Shown here one piece after another: positions 7,630 through 16,018 of a stretch of 64,000 bases of DNA. The DNA is from Streptomyces calvus (GTDB taxonomy: Bacteria; Actinomycetota; Actinomycetes; Streptomycetales; Streptomycetaceae), in assembly GCF_006782915.1 (NCBI RefSeq), contig NZ_VCNP01000045.1:111557-175556 (forward strand), given 5' to 3'. How positions within the stretch are numbered: the stretch's first letter is position 1; the number at the start of each line of letters is the position of its first letter. The translations under genes and the position numbers were made by a program. The notes beneath the pieces are model-generated. The model made no database searches. It was given only the letters and a program-made list of their open reading frames with translations, and was not told where the DNA came from.

Positions 7630-8870
7630 CAACTGCTCGCTTTCTCGTTGTCGGTCAGCAAGGGCGTGGCCGCCCGGGGAGCCGGTACGGGAACCGCCGG
7701 GACCAGCCGCTGCCGCAGCCGGCCGGACACATGGCGGGCCCACAGCGCCCACATCACCCATCCGGGAACACGGTCGTCACCGGCGTACCAGGCCAGTTCG
7801 CGTCCGCCGGGTGCCGTGCGCAGCGCGGCGAACGGCGCGTAGTTCTCCACCACGAACGACCGCCCGGCCACCGGCTCACCCTCCGGCAGCGGACGCCCGG
7901 TCAGATCCAGGTGCAGCGCGCGTACGACGTCCAGTCCCGCGCTGTCCGCGAAGAGCCGGAACTGGGCGCCGGGGCGGGGGTTGAAGTCGAGGAGGTGGTA
8001 GCGGCCCGTGCTGCCGCTGCGGCGGAAGTCCAGGTCGAGGACGCCGCGGTAGCCCAGCGCGCCGACGAGCCGTCCGGCGAGCGCGCACACCTCGGGGTTG
8101 GGGGTCCAGTGGCCGACCGCGGTCAGTCCCGCGCCGCGCGGCCAGGCCAGCTGCTTGCGGCCCGGGCCGCCCGCGCGGACGGTGCCCGAGCGGTCGGCGT
8201 AGCCGTGGAAGAACCAGTCCAGGTCCGCTCCCGGCGCCAGATACGCCTGGAGCAGCAGCGGACTGCCCGCCTCCGCGGTCCGCAGGTACAGCTCCCGGGC
8301 CTGCCGCGGGGAGTGCACCAGCTGTGTGCTGCGCAGACCGCTGCCGGGCGGCAGCAGCCAGGGCCGGCTCCACTTCGCCACCACGGGCAGGCCCAGGCGC
8401 AGCGCGTCGTCGGCGGCCCGCTGCGGGCTGTCCGGGATCAGCGTCGTCGGGTGTGGGAGGCCGGCGGAGGCGCACACGGCGGCCAGTTCGGCCTTGTCGG
8501 CGACGCGTTCCGGCAGCCCGGCCGGGACGTCGGGCAGCAGATAGGACGGGGTGAGCTCCGCGCGCAGCCGTCCCGCGGCGATCGCGGTCGCGTCGTCCAT
8601 CGGGACCAGTACCGCCGGCCGTCCCACGCGGGCGGCCACCTCGCGCAGCGCCGCGAGGATCTCCGCGTCGGACGCCCCCGGGCGCGGCGGGGGATGCAGG
8701 CGGCGCACATAGCGCGAGCGGCGGACGGGACTGTTGTCGGCGTCGGCGACGACGTGCACCTCCACCCCGGCCCGGCCGAGCGACCGTACGGCCCCGAGCG
8801 TTCCGTGGTGAAAGGGATTCCGGTCGATCCGCAGCAGTACGGCGGGGACGCGGGTGTCGAGCTGCGACAC
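7629..8870 (-). CDS. ATP-grasp family ligase
   Basis: 413-residue protein with carbamoyl-phosphate-synthase-like ATP-grasp architecture. An N-terminal Rossmann-like part (LLRIDRNPFHHGTLGAVRSLGRAGVEVHVV) is followed by the ATP-grasp core with VVAKWSRPW, LLLQAYLAPGADLDWFFHGY and the metal/ATP-binding end GVLDLDFRR....LLDFNPRPG. Such carboxylate-amine ligases activate a carboxylate as acyl phosphate and join it to an amine. GTG start after GGAAGGAAG on the minus strand. It is the first gene of a two-gene unit with the flavoprotein (ATGA overlap) and diverges from the GH26 gene. A role in decorating the exopolysaccharide or making a small metabolite cannot be decided from sequence. Confidence 0.87.
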   Translation of the reverse strand: MSQLDTRVPAVLLRIDRNPFHHGTLGAVRSLGRAGVEVHVVADADNSPVRRSRYVRRLHPPPRPGASDAEILAALREVAARVGRPAVLVPMDDATAIAAGRLRAELTPSYLLPDVPAGLPERVADKAELAAVCASAGLPHPTTLIPDSPQRAADDALRLGLPVVAKWSRPWLLPPGSGLRSTQLVHSPRQARELYLRTAEAGSPLLLQAYLAPGADLDWFFHGYADRSGTVRAGGPGRKQLAWPRGAGLTAVGHWTPNPEVCALAGRLVGALGYRGVLDLDFRRSGSTGRYHLLDFNPRPGAQFRLFADSAGLDVVRALHLDLTGRPLPEGEPVAGRSFVVENYAPFAALRTAPGGRELAWYAGDDRVPGWVMWALWARHVSGRLRQRLVPAVPVPAPRAATPLLTDNEKASS

Positions 8871-9041
8871 GCGTTCTCACTTCCTTCCGGCGTTCGGCTC
8901 ACCCGCACGGGGGAGCCCGGCACTCGAAAGCCGCAGTGACATTGGCACCGCCGGATCTCCTGTGCCTGACTTCATATGACTGTCCGTCAATAGCGAGGAC
9001 TTCGGGCAAGAGGCGGACGAGAGCGAGAAGAGGAGCAGCCG

Positions 9042-10376
9042 ATGGCCGCACAGCACAGACGGGTCCGGGCCCGCGGGACGGCCGTGGGGGTGGTCGCGGC
9101 CTTCGTGTCGGCCGCTCTGGCGGCCGGTCCGGCGGCGGGGGCGGTGCGCGCCGACGACTCCGCCCCGGCGGTGCCGTCCCCACCGCGGCCCACGGCCGCG
9201 CCCACCGCCCCCGCCGCACCGTCGGTCCCGACGCCGTCCGTCCCGACGCCGTCGGTCACCGTGCCGTCGATCAAGCCGCCGTCCGTCACCGTCCCGTCCG
9301 TCCCGGTGCCGGGACGCGGAGTCCCGGCCTTCGGCGCGTTCCTCGCCTCCGACGGCCGGGGCGTGGCCCGGATGGAGCAGCTCAGCCGCTGGCTCGGCGA
9401 CGCCGAACTCCGCGTCGGGCACACCTACCTGCCCGGCAACCACTGGAGCGACATCGAGGGCGACATCGGGTTCCTGGAGTCGTGGGCGCAGTGGCGCAAC
9501 GCCCGCAAGGACCGGATGCTCGTCCTCAACGTCCCCATGCAGGAGCGCAACGAGGCCGGAGTCTCCGACGACGAGGTCCGCCGACTGCTGCGGCGGGGGG
9601 CGTCCGGGGAGTTCGACCACCACTTCCGCGCCCTCGCCGAGCGGCTGGTCGAGCTGAAGGTGCCGGACACCGTCCTGGTCCTCGGCTGGGAGATGAACGG
9701 CGTCACCTACACCCACCGGTGCGGCCCCGACCCCGAGTCCTGGAAGAAGTACTGGAACCGGATCGTCACCACCATGCGCGCGGTGCCCGGCCAGAAGTTC
9801 CGCTTCGACTTCACGCCGAGCCGCGGCCGGGACGCCGTTCCCTGGACGGAGTGCTACCCGGGCGACGACACGGTCGACATCATCGGCATGGACTCCTACG
9901 ACCAGCCGGCCGGCCGCTCCTTCGACGAACAGGTCTCGGAGCCGTACGGGCTGCAGGCGCACGTCGACTTCGCCAGGGCCCACGGAAAGCCGATCTCCTA
10001 CCCCGAGTGGGGCCTGTTCCGCAACGGCGACAACCCCGAGTACATGCGGCGCATGCTCGCCTGGATGGACAAGCACCGCCCGCTGTACAACACGGTGACC
10101 GACTACTGCCCGCACGGCGTGTGGCAGTGCGGAGCCAACCCGGAGTCCTCCCGCGTCTACCGCTCCGTCCTGTCCGGCCGCACCCACGACGCGGACCCGC
10201 AGACCACCCCGGAGCCGACGCCGGAGACCACCCCGGACGCAACGCCCGTACCGGCCACGCCCGCCGAGCCGACGCCCCCGCAGAACTGCTCGCCGCTGGA
10301 CCTCGGCCCGGTGGTGGAACACTGGCTTGGCGGACGGCTCTGCCTGCGCATCGACTGGTGGTCGCGCACCCGCTAG
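9042..10376 (+). CDS. Secreted GH26-like glycoside hydrolase
   Basis: 444 residues. Signal peptide (residues ~1-36), a Pro/Ser/Thr/Val-rich linker with repeated PSV.VPS units (~40-88), then a GH26-type (beta/alpha)8 barrel (~92-385) and a second Pro/Thr linker with a short Cys-containing tail. The acid/base is probably Glu217 in VLGWEMNG and the nucleophile Glu322 in ISYPEWGLF, both in expected clan-A positions. GH26 enzymes are mostly beta-mannanases or act on related glycans. ATG at 9042 follows GAGGAG. The gene converges with the Wzz-like end of the polysaccharide operon (23 bp between stops), so trimming or release of that polymer is the likely job. The substrate itself is not predictable. 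Confidence 0.88.
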   Translation: MAAQHRRVRARGTAVGVVAAFVSAALAAGPAAGAVRADDSAPAVPSPPRPTAAPTAPAAPSVPTPSVPTPSVTVPSIKPPSVTVPSVPVPGRGVPAFGAFLASDGRGVARMEQLSRWLGDAELRVGHTYLPGNHWSDIEGDIGFLESWAQWRNARKDRMLVLNVPMQERNEAGVSDDEVRRLLRRGASGEFDHHFRALAERLVELKVPDTVLVLGWEMNGVTYTHRCGPDPESWKKYWNRIVTTMRAVPGQKFRFDFTPSRGRDAVPWTECYPGDDTVDIIGMDSYDQPAGRSFDEQVSEPYGLQAHVDFARAHGKPISYPEWGLFRNGDNPEYMRRMLAWMDKHRPLYNTVTDYCPHGVWQCGANPESSRVYRSVLSGRTHDADPQTTPEPTPETTPDATPVPATPAEPTPPQNCSPLDLGPVVEHWLGGRLCLRIDWWSRTR

Positions 10377-10399
10377 CGGCACCGCCGCCCCGGCCGCCG

Positions 10400-11050
10400 T
10401 CACCGCTGCACGTCGGCGGCGGCGGCCGGACCAGGCACCGAGGCGGCCGGCACCGGGTCCTCGTCCCGGCCCGGCCGTCCGGGCCGCACGAGCAGGGCCA
10501 GACCGCCCAGCAGCCCGCCGGCACCGGCCCCCACCAGCGCGGTCGTCGTCGACGAGGCGGACGCCGGTTCGCCCGGCTTCACCGCACGCGAGAACTGCAC
10601 CAGCCGCACCTGTGTGCTGCCCCGGGTGTCCTCCGCGTGCCGGGTCAGCGCGCGGGTCACGGCGTTCGCCATGTCGACGGCCAGCTCCGGATCCGTGGAG
10701 GTGGCGGTGACGGAGACCATCGGCGCGTCCGGCGAGGTCGCCGTGCGCACGCTGTCCCGCAGCGTGCGCACCGGCACACCGGCCCACACCTGCGCGTCGC
10801 CGAGCACCGCGAGCTGCGTGGCGACCCGGCCGTACGCCTGCGCGAAACCGCGCGCCGCCTCCGGGGTGGCGTTCTCGGCCGGTACGGCGACGACGTAACT
10901 GGTGGCCGCGTACTGCGCGGGCGTGAGCAGGCCGTACGCGCCGCCGCACAGACCGCCGGCGAGCGTGCCTGCCACCAGCGCGGACCAGGCCGGCAGCGTG
11001 CGGACGCGGTCCAGCGTCGTACGCAGCCGACGGGTCGGGGTGTCGGTCAT
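10400..11050 (-). CDS. Wzz/YveK-like polysaccharide chain-length (copolymerase) protein
   Basis: 216 residues with two membrane segments (residues ~19-42 SALVAGTLAGGLCGGAYGLL and ~170-190 TTTALVGAGAGGLLGGLALL) flanking an extracytoplasmic domain of about 125 residues, the layout of Wzz-type copolymerases. There is no fused tyrosine kinase. It is the last gene of the eight-gene minus-strand operon and overlaps the preceding glycosyltransferase by four bases. Expected role: setting chain length or coupling polymerisation to export. Confidence 0.8.
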   Translation of the reverse strand: MTDTPTRRLRTTLDRVRTLPAWSALVAGTLAGGLCGGAYGLLTPAQYAATSYVVAVPAENATPEAARGFAQAYGRVATQLAVLGDAQVWAGVPVRTLRDSVRTATSPDAPMVSVTATSTDPELAVDMANAVTRALTRHAEDTRGSTQVRLVQFSRAVKPGEPASASSTTTALVGAGAGGLLGGLALLVRPGRPGRDEDPVPAASVPGPAAAADVQR

Positions 11051-12210
11051 GACGGGCTTGCTCCCTGAAGACGTCGAGGTGCGGGGGACGATGACGAGCC
11101 GGTGACGGCTGCCGCGTACACGTCCATGAGGCGGGCCGTGCTGCGGGTGATGCTGTAGTGGTGGGCGGCCTCGCCGGCCGTGCGCGGTCGCGGGCCGGCC
11201 GCGCGGACCTCGGCGATCGCGCGCGCGTACGCCGCAGGGCCGCCGCGCACCCGCCGGGCGCCGGCCGCGGCCGCCGGCGGCAGGTCCTCGATCGCCGGGC
11301 AGGAGGCGTAGAGCACGGGCAGGCCGGACGCCAGCGCCTCCACGGCCGCCAGGCCGAAGGCCTCCTCGGCGGACGGGGAGGCGAACAGGTCCATCGCCGC
11401 GGTGAGCGAGGGCAGGTCGGGGCCGGGGGAGCCGTCGGGGACGCAGGGGCGTTCACCGGTGAACAGGACCCGCCCGGCGACGCCGGCCTCGTGGGCCGTG
11501 CGGCGCAGCAGGTGCTCCTCGGGCCCGCCGCCCACCAGCAGCAGCCAGTGGTCCGGCGGAAGCAGGGCGAGCGCCCGGACCAGGACGTCGAACCGCTTGC
11601 CCCGGGCGAGCCGGCCGACCCCGCCGACGACGAACGCCTCCTGCGGCAGACCGAGCCGCCGGCGGGTGCGCTCCCGGCGCCCGGCGTCGAAGCGGAAGCG
11701 GTCGATGTCGATGCCGTTGGGGACGACCTCGATGCGCGGCGCGGGCACGCCCCAGCGCTTCAGCCGCTCGGCGACCGTCGGGGAGACGGCGACGGTCGCC
11801 GAGCCGAGCCGCTCGCTCGCCAGGTACAGCGCCCGCACCCCCGGCGTCAGCCTGCGACCCTCCATCTGGGTGTCGCCAAGGGAGTGTTCGGTGGCGACGA
11901 CCGCGCGGACCCCGGCGGCCCGGGCGGCGAGCCGGCCGTACACGCAGGCCCGGTACAGGTGCGTGTGCACCAGGTCGTAGCGGCCGGTACGGATGAGCCG
12001 CACCAGCCGGGGCAGCACGGCCAGGTCGCGGTTGCCGCCCATGCCGAGGTGCACCACGCGGACACCGTCGGCATCGAGCCCCGCGGCGACCGCGCCGGGG
12101 TTGGTGAGCGTCACCACGTCGCAGTCGACGGGCAGATGACGCAGCAGCAGCCGCAACTGCTGCTCCGCCCCGCCGACGCCGAGACCGGTGATGATGTGCA
12201 GCGCCCTCAT
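11047..12210 (-). CDS. Glycosyltransferase family 4
   Basis: 387-residue retaining glycosyltransferase with GT-B fold. The N-terminal acceptor-side motif GLGVGGAEQQLRLLL, a central PNGIDIDRFRF segment and the C-terminal donor-binding SAEEAFGLAAVEALASGLPVL (E-x7-E motif) are all present. It should transfer a sugar from a nucleotide donor to a lipid-linked intermediate on the cytoplasmic face. The ATG at 12210 is one base from the stop of the deacetylase gene. Confidence 0.9.
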   Translation of the reverse strand: MRALHIITGLGVGGAEQQLRLLLRHLPVDCDVVTLTNPGAVAAGLDADGVRVVHLGMGGNRDLAVLPRLVRLIRTGRYDLVHTHLYRACVYGRLAARAAGVRAVVATEHSLGDTQMEGRRLTPGVRALYLASERLGSATVAVSPTVAERLKRWGVPAPRIEVVPNGIDIDRFRFDAGRRERTRRRLGLPQEAFVVGGVGRLARGKRFDVLVRALALLPPDHWLLLVGGGPEEHLLRRTAHEAGVAGRVLFTGERPCVPDGSPGPDLPSLTAAMDLFASPSAEEAFGLAAVEALASGLPVLYASCPAIEDLPPAAAAGARRVRGGPAAYARAIAEVRAAGPRPRTAGEAAHHYSITRSTARLMDVYAAAVTGSSSSPAPRRLQGASPS

Positions 12211-12211
12211 C

Positions 12212-12976
12212 TCAGACCCCCTCCACGGGTCGCCGGCGCAGCCGGTGCAGCCGGAGCTTGAGGTGCAGGCGCCACGCCGTGTCGTTCTGGCCGACGTGCG
12301 CGCGCGGCAGGGCGTGCGGGCCGGTCAGCGGGCCCGGGTCGATGGCGCACGCGTAGCCGTAGCCGGCCTTGCGCACGGCCTCGACGGCGCGCGCGTCGAC
12401 CGTGCCGTACGGGTAGCAGAAGCCGTCGACCGGGGCGCCGGTCAGTTCGGTGAGCCGGGCGCGGCTCTCGGCGACCTCGGCGGTGAGGGCGGCGTCGTCG
12501 GCGCGGGTGAGGTCGACGTGGGTGAGTCCGTGCGAGCCGATCTCGATGCCCTCGGCGGCGGCCCGCCGGATGCCGTCGGCGGTCAGCAGCGGCTTGCGCG
12601 GACCGAGCGGGTCCCAGGCGTTGTCGCCGCCGAGCCGCCCCGGCAGGACGAAGAGGGTGGCGCCGCAGTCGTACCGCCGCAGCAGTGGCAGCGCGCCGGT
12701 GAGGAAGTCGGTGTACCCGTCGTCGAAGGTGAGGCCGACCAGGCCCCGGCCCTCGCCCCGGGCGCGGGCGGCGAGCAGAGCGGCCACGGACACGCCGCGC
12801 AGCCCGCGCCGGCGCAGCCAGGCCAGCTGCCGCCCGAGCCGCTCCGGTGTGACCGTGATGCGGTACGGGTCGTCCGAGCAGTCGCCCACCGAGTGGTACA
12901 TCGCCACCCACGGGACGGGCCCCGGGCGGGGCGCGGGGAGCCTGCCGGTGCCGACGGAATCAACGGAAGCGGCCAT
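12212..12976 (-). CDS. Polysaccharide deacetylase (NodB homology, CE4)
   Basis: 254 residues with the CE4 signature. Motif 1 LTFDDGYTDF carries the catalytic base and first metal Asp; motif 2 EIGSHGLTHVDL gives the two metal-binding His; GFCYPYGTVD is motif 3. No signal peptide or membrane anchor is visible, so it may act on cytoplasmic lipid-linked intermediates rather than on the exported polymer, unless it is exported by another route. The start overlaps the end of the flippase gene by 17 bp. Likely removes N-acetyl groups from hexosamines in the polymer repeat. Confidence 0.9.
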   Translation of the reverse strand: MAASVDSVGTGRLPAPRPGPVPWVAMYHSVGDCSDDPYRITVTPERLGRQLAWLRRRGLRGVSVAALLAARARGEGRGLVGLTFDDGYTDFLTGALPLLRRYDCGATLFVLPGRLGGDNAWDPLGPRKPLLTADGIRRAAAEGIEIGSHGLTHVDLTRADDAALTAEVAESRARLTELTGAPVDGFCYPYGTVDARAVEAVRKAGYGYACAIDPGPLTGPHALPRAHVGQNDTAWRLHLKLRLHRLRRRPVEGV

Positions 12977-14672
12977 GTGTGAGCCTTCGTGTGACGGCGC
13001 GTACGGAGCGCGCGGCGGATGCGGGGCCCCGGCCGCCGACGACGGACAGGGCGAACGGGGCGAAGACGGCGGTGACGGCCAGGCAGCCGGCCGCCAGGCC
13101 TGCCGCCGGGGAGGCGAACCGGCTCGCGGCGAGGAGTCCGGCGGTCACGGCGAGCGCCGAGGCGAGCACGGGCCGGGCCAGCTCGGCCAGGACCCGGCGG
13201 GCGCCGACCGTCACGCCGGGACGGTCGCCGGAGCGGGCCGCGCGCAGGCCGGTCAGCAGCAGGGCGGCGGTGACGGTGATGCCGAAGGCGTTGGCGGCGG
13301 CGATCCCCGCCACGCCCCAGCGGCCCACGGTGAGCGCGCCGATCACGGATGTGGCGACGATGCCCGCCGCCATCACACCGACCGGGTACCAGCGGGGCCG
13401 GCCCGCCGAGAAGTAGCAGCGGACCAGCGCGCCCACCAGCGTCTGGCCCAGCAGGCCGAGCGCGTACACGCGCATCACGCCCGCCGTCGCCGCGGTGTCG
13501 GCGGCGGTGAACGCGCCGCGCTGGAAGAGCAGTTCGATCATCTGCGGGGCGCAGGCGACCACCGCGGACATGCCGGACAGCACCACGCAGGAGGCCAGCA
13601 CCAGGTCCCGCTCCACCCGGGTGCGGGCCCGCTCGGTGTCGCCGTCCGCGAGCGCCCGCGCCACCACGGGGAAGGTGACGGTGCACACCATCAGCGACAG
13701 CGTCATCGGGATCTGCGCGACCTTCTGCGCGTAGTTCAGGTGCGAGATGGCCCCGGCGGGCAGCGAGGAGGCCAGGAAGCGTTCGACGAGGACCTGCGAC
13801 TGGCGGCACAGCGCGAACAGCAGCACGGCGGCGATCAGCGCGAGCCGCATCGGCCGCTCCTCCGCCGCGGGTCCGGCCACGGCGGGCTCCGGGGCGGTGC
13901 GGGAGGCCAGTTGCCGCCACAGCGACGGCAGTTGCACCAGCACCATCAGGCAGCCGCCCACCGCGACCCCGACCGCCGCCGACCGCACTCCCCACTCCCC
14001 GCCGAGCAGGAACATCGCCGCGATGATCCCGGCGTTGTAGGCGACGTAGATCGCCGCCGGCGCGAGGAAGCGGCGGTGCGCCCGCAGGGCGGCACTGCAG
14101 TACCCGGCCAGCCCGAAGGCCAGCAGGCTGACCGCGGTGAGCCGGGTGCAGTCCACCGCCAGGCGGGGATCGGGCAGGCCCGGCGCCAGGGCCCGGACCA
14201 GGTAGGGGGCCGCGGCGGCGGCCAGCGCGGCGACCGCGGCGAGCGCCAGGCACAGCCGCGGCAGGGTCGCCGCGACCAGTTCGCGCACCGGGTCGCCGGC
14301 GGCGCCCCGGGCACGGCGGGCCAGCGCCAGGCTGAACGCCGGGATCAGCGCGATCGCCAGCCCGTCCTCGATGAGCAGCGTGGCCGCGATCTCCGGCACG
14401 GTCCAGGCGACGAGGAAGGCGTCGGTGTCGCTGCCGGCCCCGAACAGCCGGGCCAGCGACTGGTCGCGGACCAGCCCGAGCAGCGACCCGGCGATCGACA
14501 GGGACGCCGTGACCAGCGCGGCCCGGGCGAGGAACCTCCGCGACACCGGCCCCGGATCACCGCCGCGGGCCGGCTCCGGTGTCCCGGCGTCCGCCGTGTC
14601 CCCGGTGCGGGGAGCGGCCACCTGGGGTCCGTCCGTGCGGGGGCCGGGCGCCGGTGAGGGCAGCACCGTCAT
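12960..14672 (-). CDS. MurJ/MviN-like lipid-linked oligosaccharide flippase
   Basis: 570 residues, about 14 hydrophobic segments, of the MOP superfamily. The segment SIAGSLLGLVRDQSLARLFGAGSDTDAF is split by family convention into helix 1 and the first loop, and is typical of MurJ/MviN. A 45-residue Pro/Gly-rich cytoplasmic N-terminus precedes it. Within a polysaccharide operon it probably takes the Wzx role, flipping undecaprenyl-linked repeat units, rather than being the housekeeping MurJ. ATG overlaps the stop of the polymerase gene. Confidence 0.88.
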   Translation of the reverse strand: MTVLPSPAPGPRTDGPQVAAPRTGDTADAGTPEPARGGDPGPVSRRFLARAALVTASLSIAGSLLGLVRDQSLARLFGAGSDTDAFLVAWTVPEIAATLLIEDGLAIALIPAFSLALARRARGAAGDPVRELVAATLPRLCLALAAVAALAAAAAPYLVRALAPGLPDPRLAVDCTRLTAVSLLAFGLAGYCSAALRAHRRFLAPAAIYVAYNAGIIAAMFLLGGEWGVRSAAVGVAVGGCLMVLVQLPSLWRQLASRTAPEPAVAGPAAEERPMRLALIAAVLLFALCRQSQVLVERFLASSLPAGAISHLNYAQKVAQIPMTLSLMVCTVTFPVVARALADGDTERARTRVERDLVLASCVVLSGMSAVVACAPQMIELLFQRGAFTAADTAATAGVMRVYALGLLGQTLVGALVRCYFSAGRPRWYPVGVMAAGIVATSVIGALTVGRWGVAGIAAANAFGITVTAALLLTGLRAARSGDRPGVTVGARRVLAELARPVLASALAVTAGLLAASRFASPAAGLAAGCLAVTAVFAPFALSVVGGRGPASAARSVRAVTRRLTHGRFR

Positions 14673-16012
14673 CGCGTCACCGCCTCCTCCACCCGGCCGG
14701 GCGCGCCGGCCCGGTCCGCGGTGTCCGCCGGCTCGTCACGGGCCAGCGCCCACCAGGCCACCAGGCCCAGCGCCAGCCCGGTGAGCACGGTCGAGGGGCC
14801 GCCGATGTCGCCGTACACGAAGTCGGTCAGCTGCCACAGCAGCAGGCCGCAGGCGACGAGCGCGCAGTCGAACCCGGGCCCGTGCCGACGCACCCGGGCC
14901 AGCGCCCGCACCGCGCACACCAGCAGCGCCAGCCAGCTCCCGGCGAGCGAGAGCAGCCCGACCAGGCCCTGCTCGCTCAGCACCAGCAGGTACATGCTGT
15001 GCGGCGACAGCAGCGGCTGCCGGTGGTACGTCTCACCGGCGCCGCCGATGTCGCTGCCCGACGACAGCGCCAGGGCCGCGTGGGCGTCGCGGTGTTCGGG
15101 GAAGTTCTTCAGGCCGACGCCGGTCAGCGGGCGTTCGTGCCACATGCCGACGGCCGCCGCCCACAGGGCGTACCGGTCGACGACGGACTGGTCCGGGGCG
15201 TCGGTGACCGCCGCGATGGAGCCGATCCGCTGCTCCAGCATCGCCGTACCGACGCCGAAGCCGCCCATCAGGACCACCGCCGCGGCGGCCACGACCGCCA
15301 CCGCCTTCAGCGCGCGCCGCAGCCCCGCCAGCGCCAACTGCACCGTGCAGGTCAGGGCGGTCGCGATCCAGGCGCCGCGGCTGAAGGAGAGCGCCAGCGG
15401 CAGCGCCAGCACCAGCGCGCAGCCCGCGGCGACGGCCCGCTGCCGCACCGGGCCCCGGCCCAGCGCGATGCCGGCCGCGCACACCAGGCCGAGCGACACG
15501 GCCGTCGCCATGCCCATCACGTCCTGCGCGCCGAACGTGCCCACCGCCCGCACGGTCTCGCCCCGGTAGGAGGCGCCGGTGCCGGTGACGTACTGGTGCA
15601 CGCCGACCGCGCCCTGCCACAGCCCGAGCCCGACGAACGACCAGGCCAGCACCCGGAAGTCGGCGCGGCCGCGCAGCAGCACCAGCACCGCGGCCGGGAC
15701 GAGCACGAACACCTGGAGGTAGCGGCCGAGACCGCCGAGCCCCGTCGCCGGCGTGGCCGCGCCCATGGCGGCGAGCGCGAGCCCCGCCACCGGCAGCCCG
15801 AGCACCACGGCCGCCACCGGCGTCAGCGGCCTGCGCCGCTCCCGCAGCAGCCGCACCACGCAGTACCCCACCACCAGCGCGGACACCACGTCGGCCGGCC
15901 CCGCGCCGTCTCCCGGCAGCGGCAGGGCCAGCAGCGCGGGCACCGCCACCAGCGGCAGGACCGGCACGAGTGCGGCGGCCCGGCGCGGCAGCGGTACGAG
16001 GACGTGGCTCAC
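14669..16012 (-). CDS. O-antigen ligase/polymerase (Wzy-like) membrane protein
   Basis: 447 residues with 10-12 predicted membrane segments. The large periplasmic-type loop contains RPLTGVGLKNFPEHRDAHA, the GxGxxNF motif of the Wzy_C/O-antigen ligase family. It should polymerise or ligate flipped repeat units outside the membrane. The start lies 6 bp after the stop of the sugar transferase gene, and its own stop overlaps the flippase start. Confidence 0.87.
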   Translation of the reverse strand: MSHVLVPLPRRAAALVPVLPLVAVPALLALPLPGDGAGPADVVSALVVGYCVVRLLRERRRPLTPVAAVVLGLPVAGLALAAMGAATPATGLGGLGRYLQVFVLVPAAVLVLLRGRADFRVLAWSFVGLGLWQGAVGVHQYVTGTGASYRGETVRAVGTFGAQDVMGMATAVSLGLVCAAGIALGRGPVRQRAVAAGCALVLALPLALSFSRGAWIATALTCTVQLALAGLRRALKAVAVVAAAAVVLMGGFGVGTAMLEQRIGSIAAVTDAPDQSVVDRYALWAAAVGMWHERPLTGVGLKNFPEHRDAHAALALSSGSDIGGAGETYHRQPLLSPHSMYLLVLSEQGLVGLLSLAGSWLALLVCAVRALARVRRHGPGFDCALVACGLLLWQLTDFVYGDIGGPSTVLTGLALGLVAWWALARDEPADTADRAGAPGRVEEAVTR

Positions 16013-16018
16013 GTGGCG

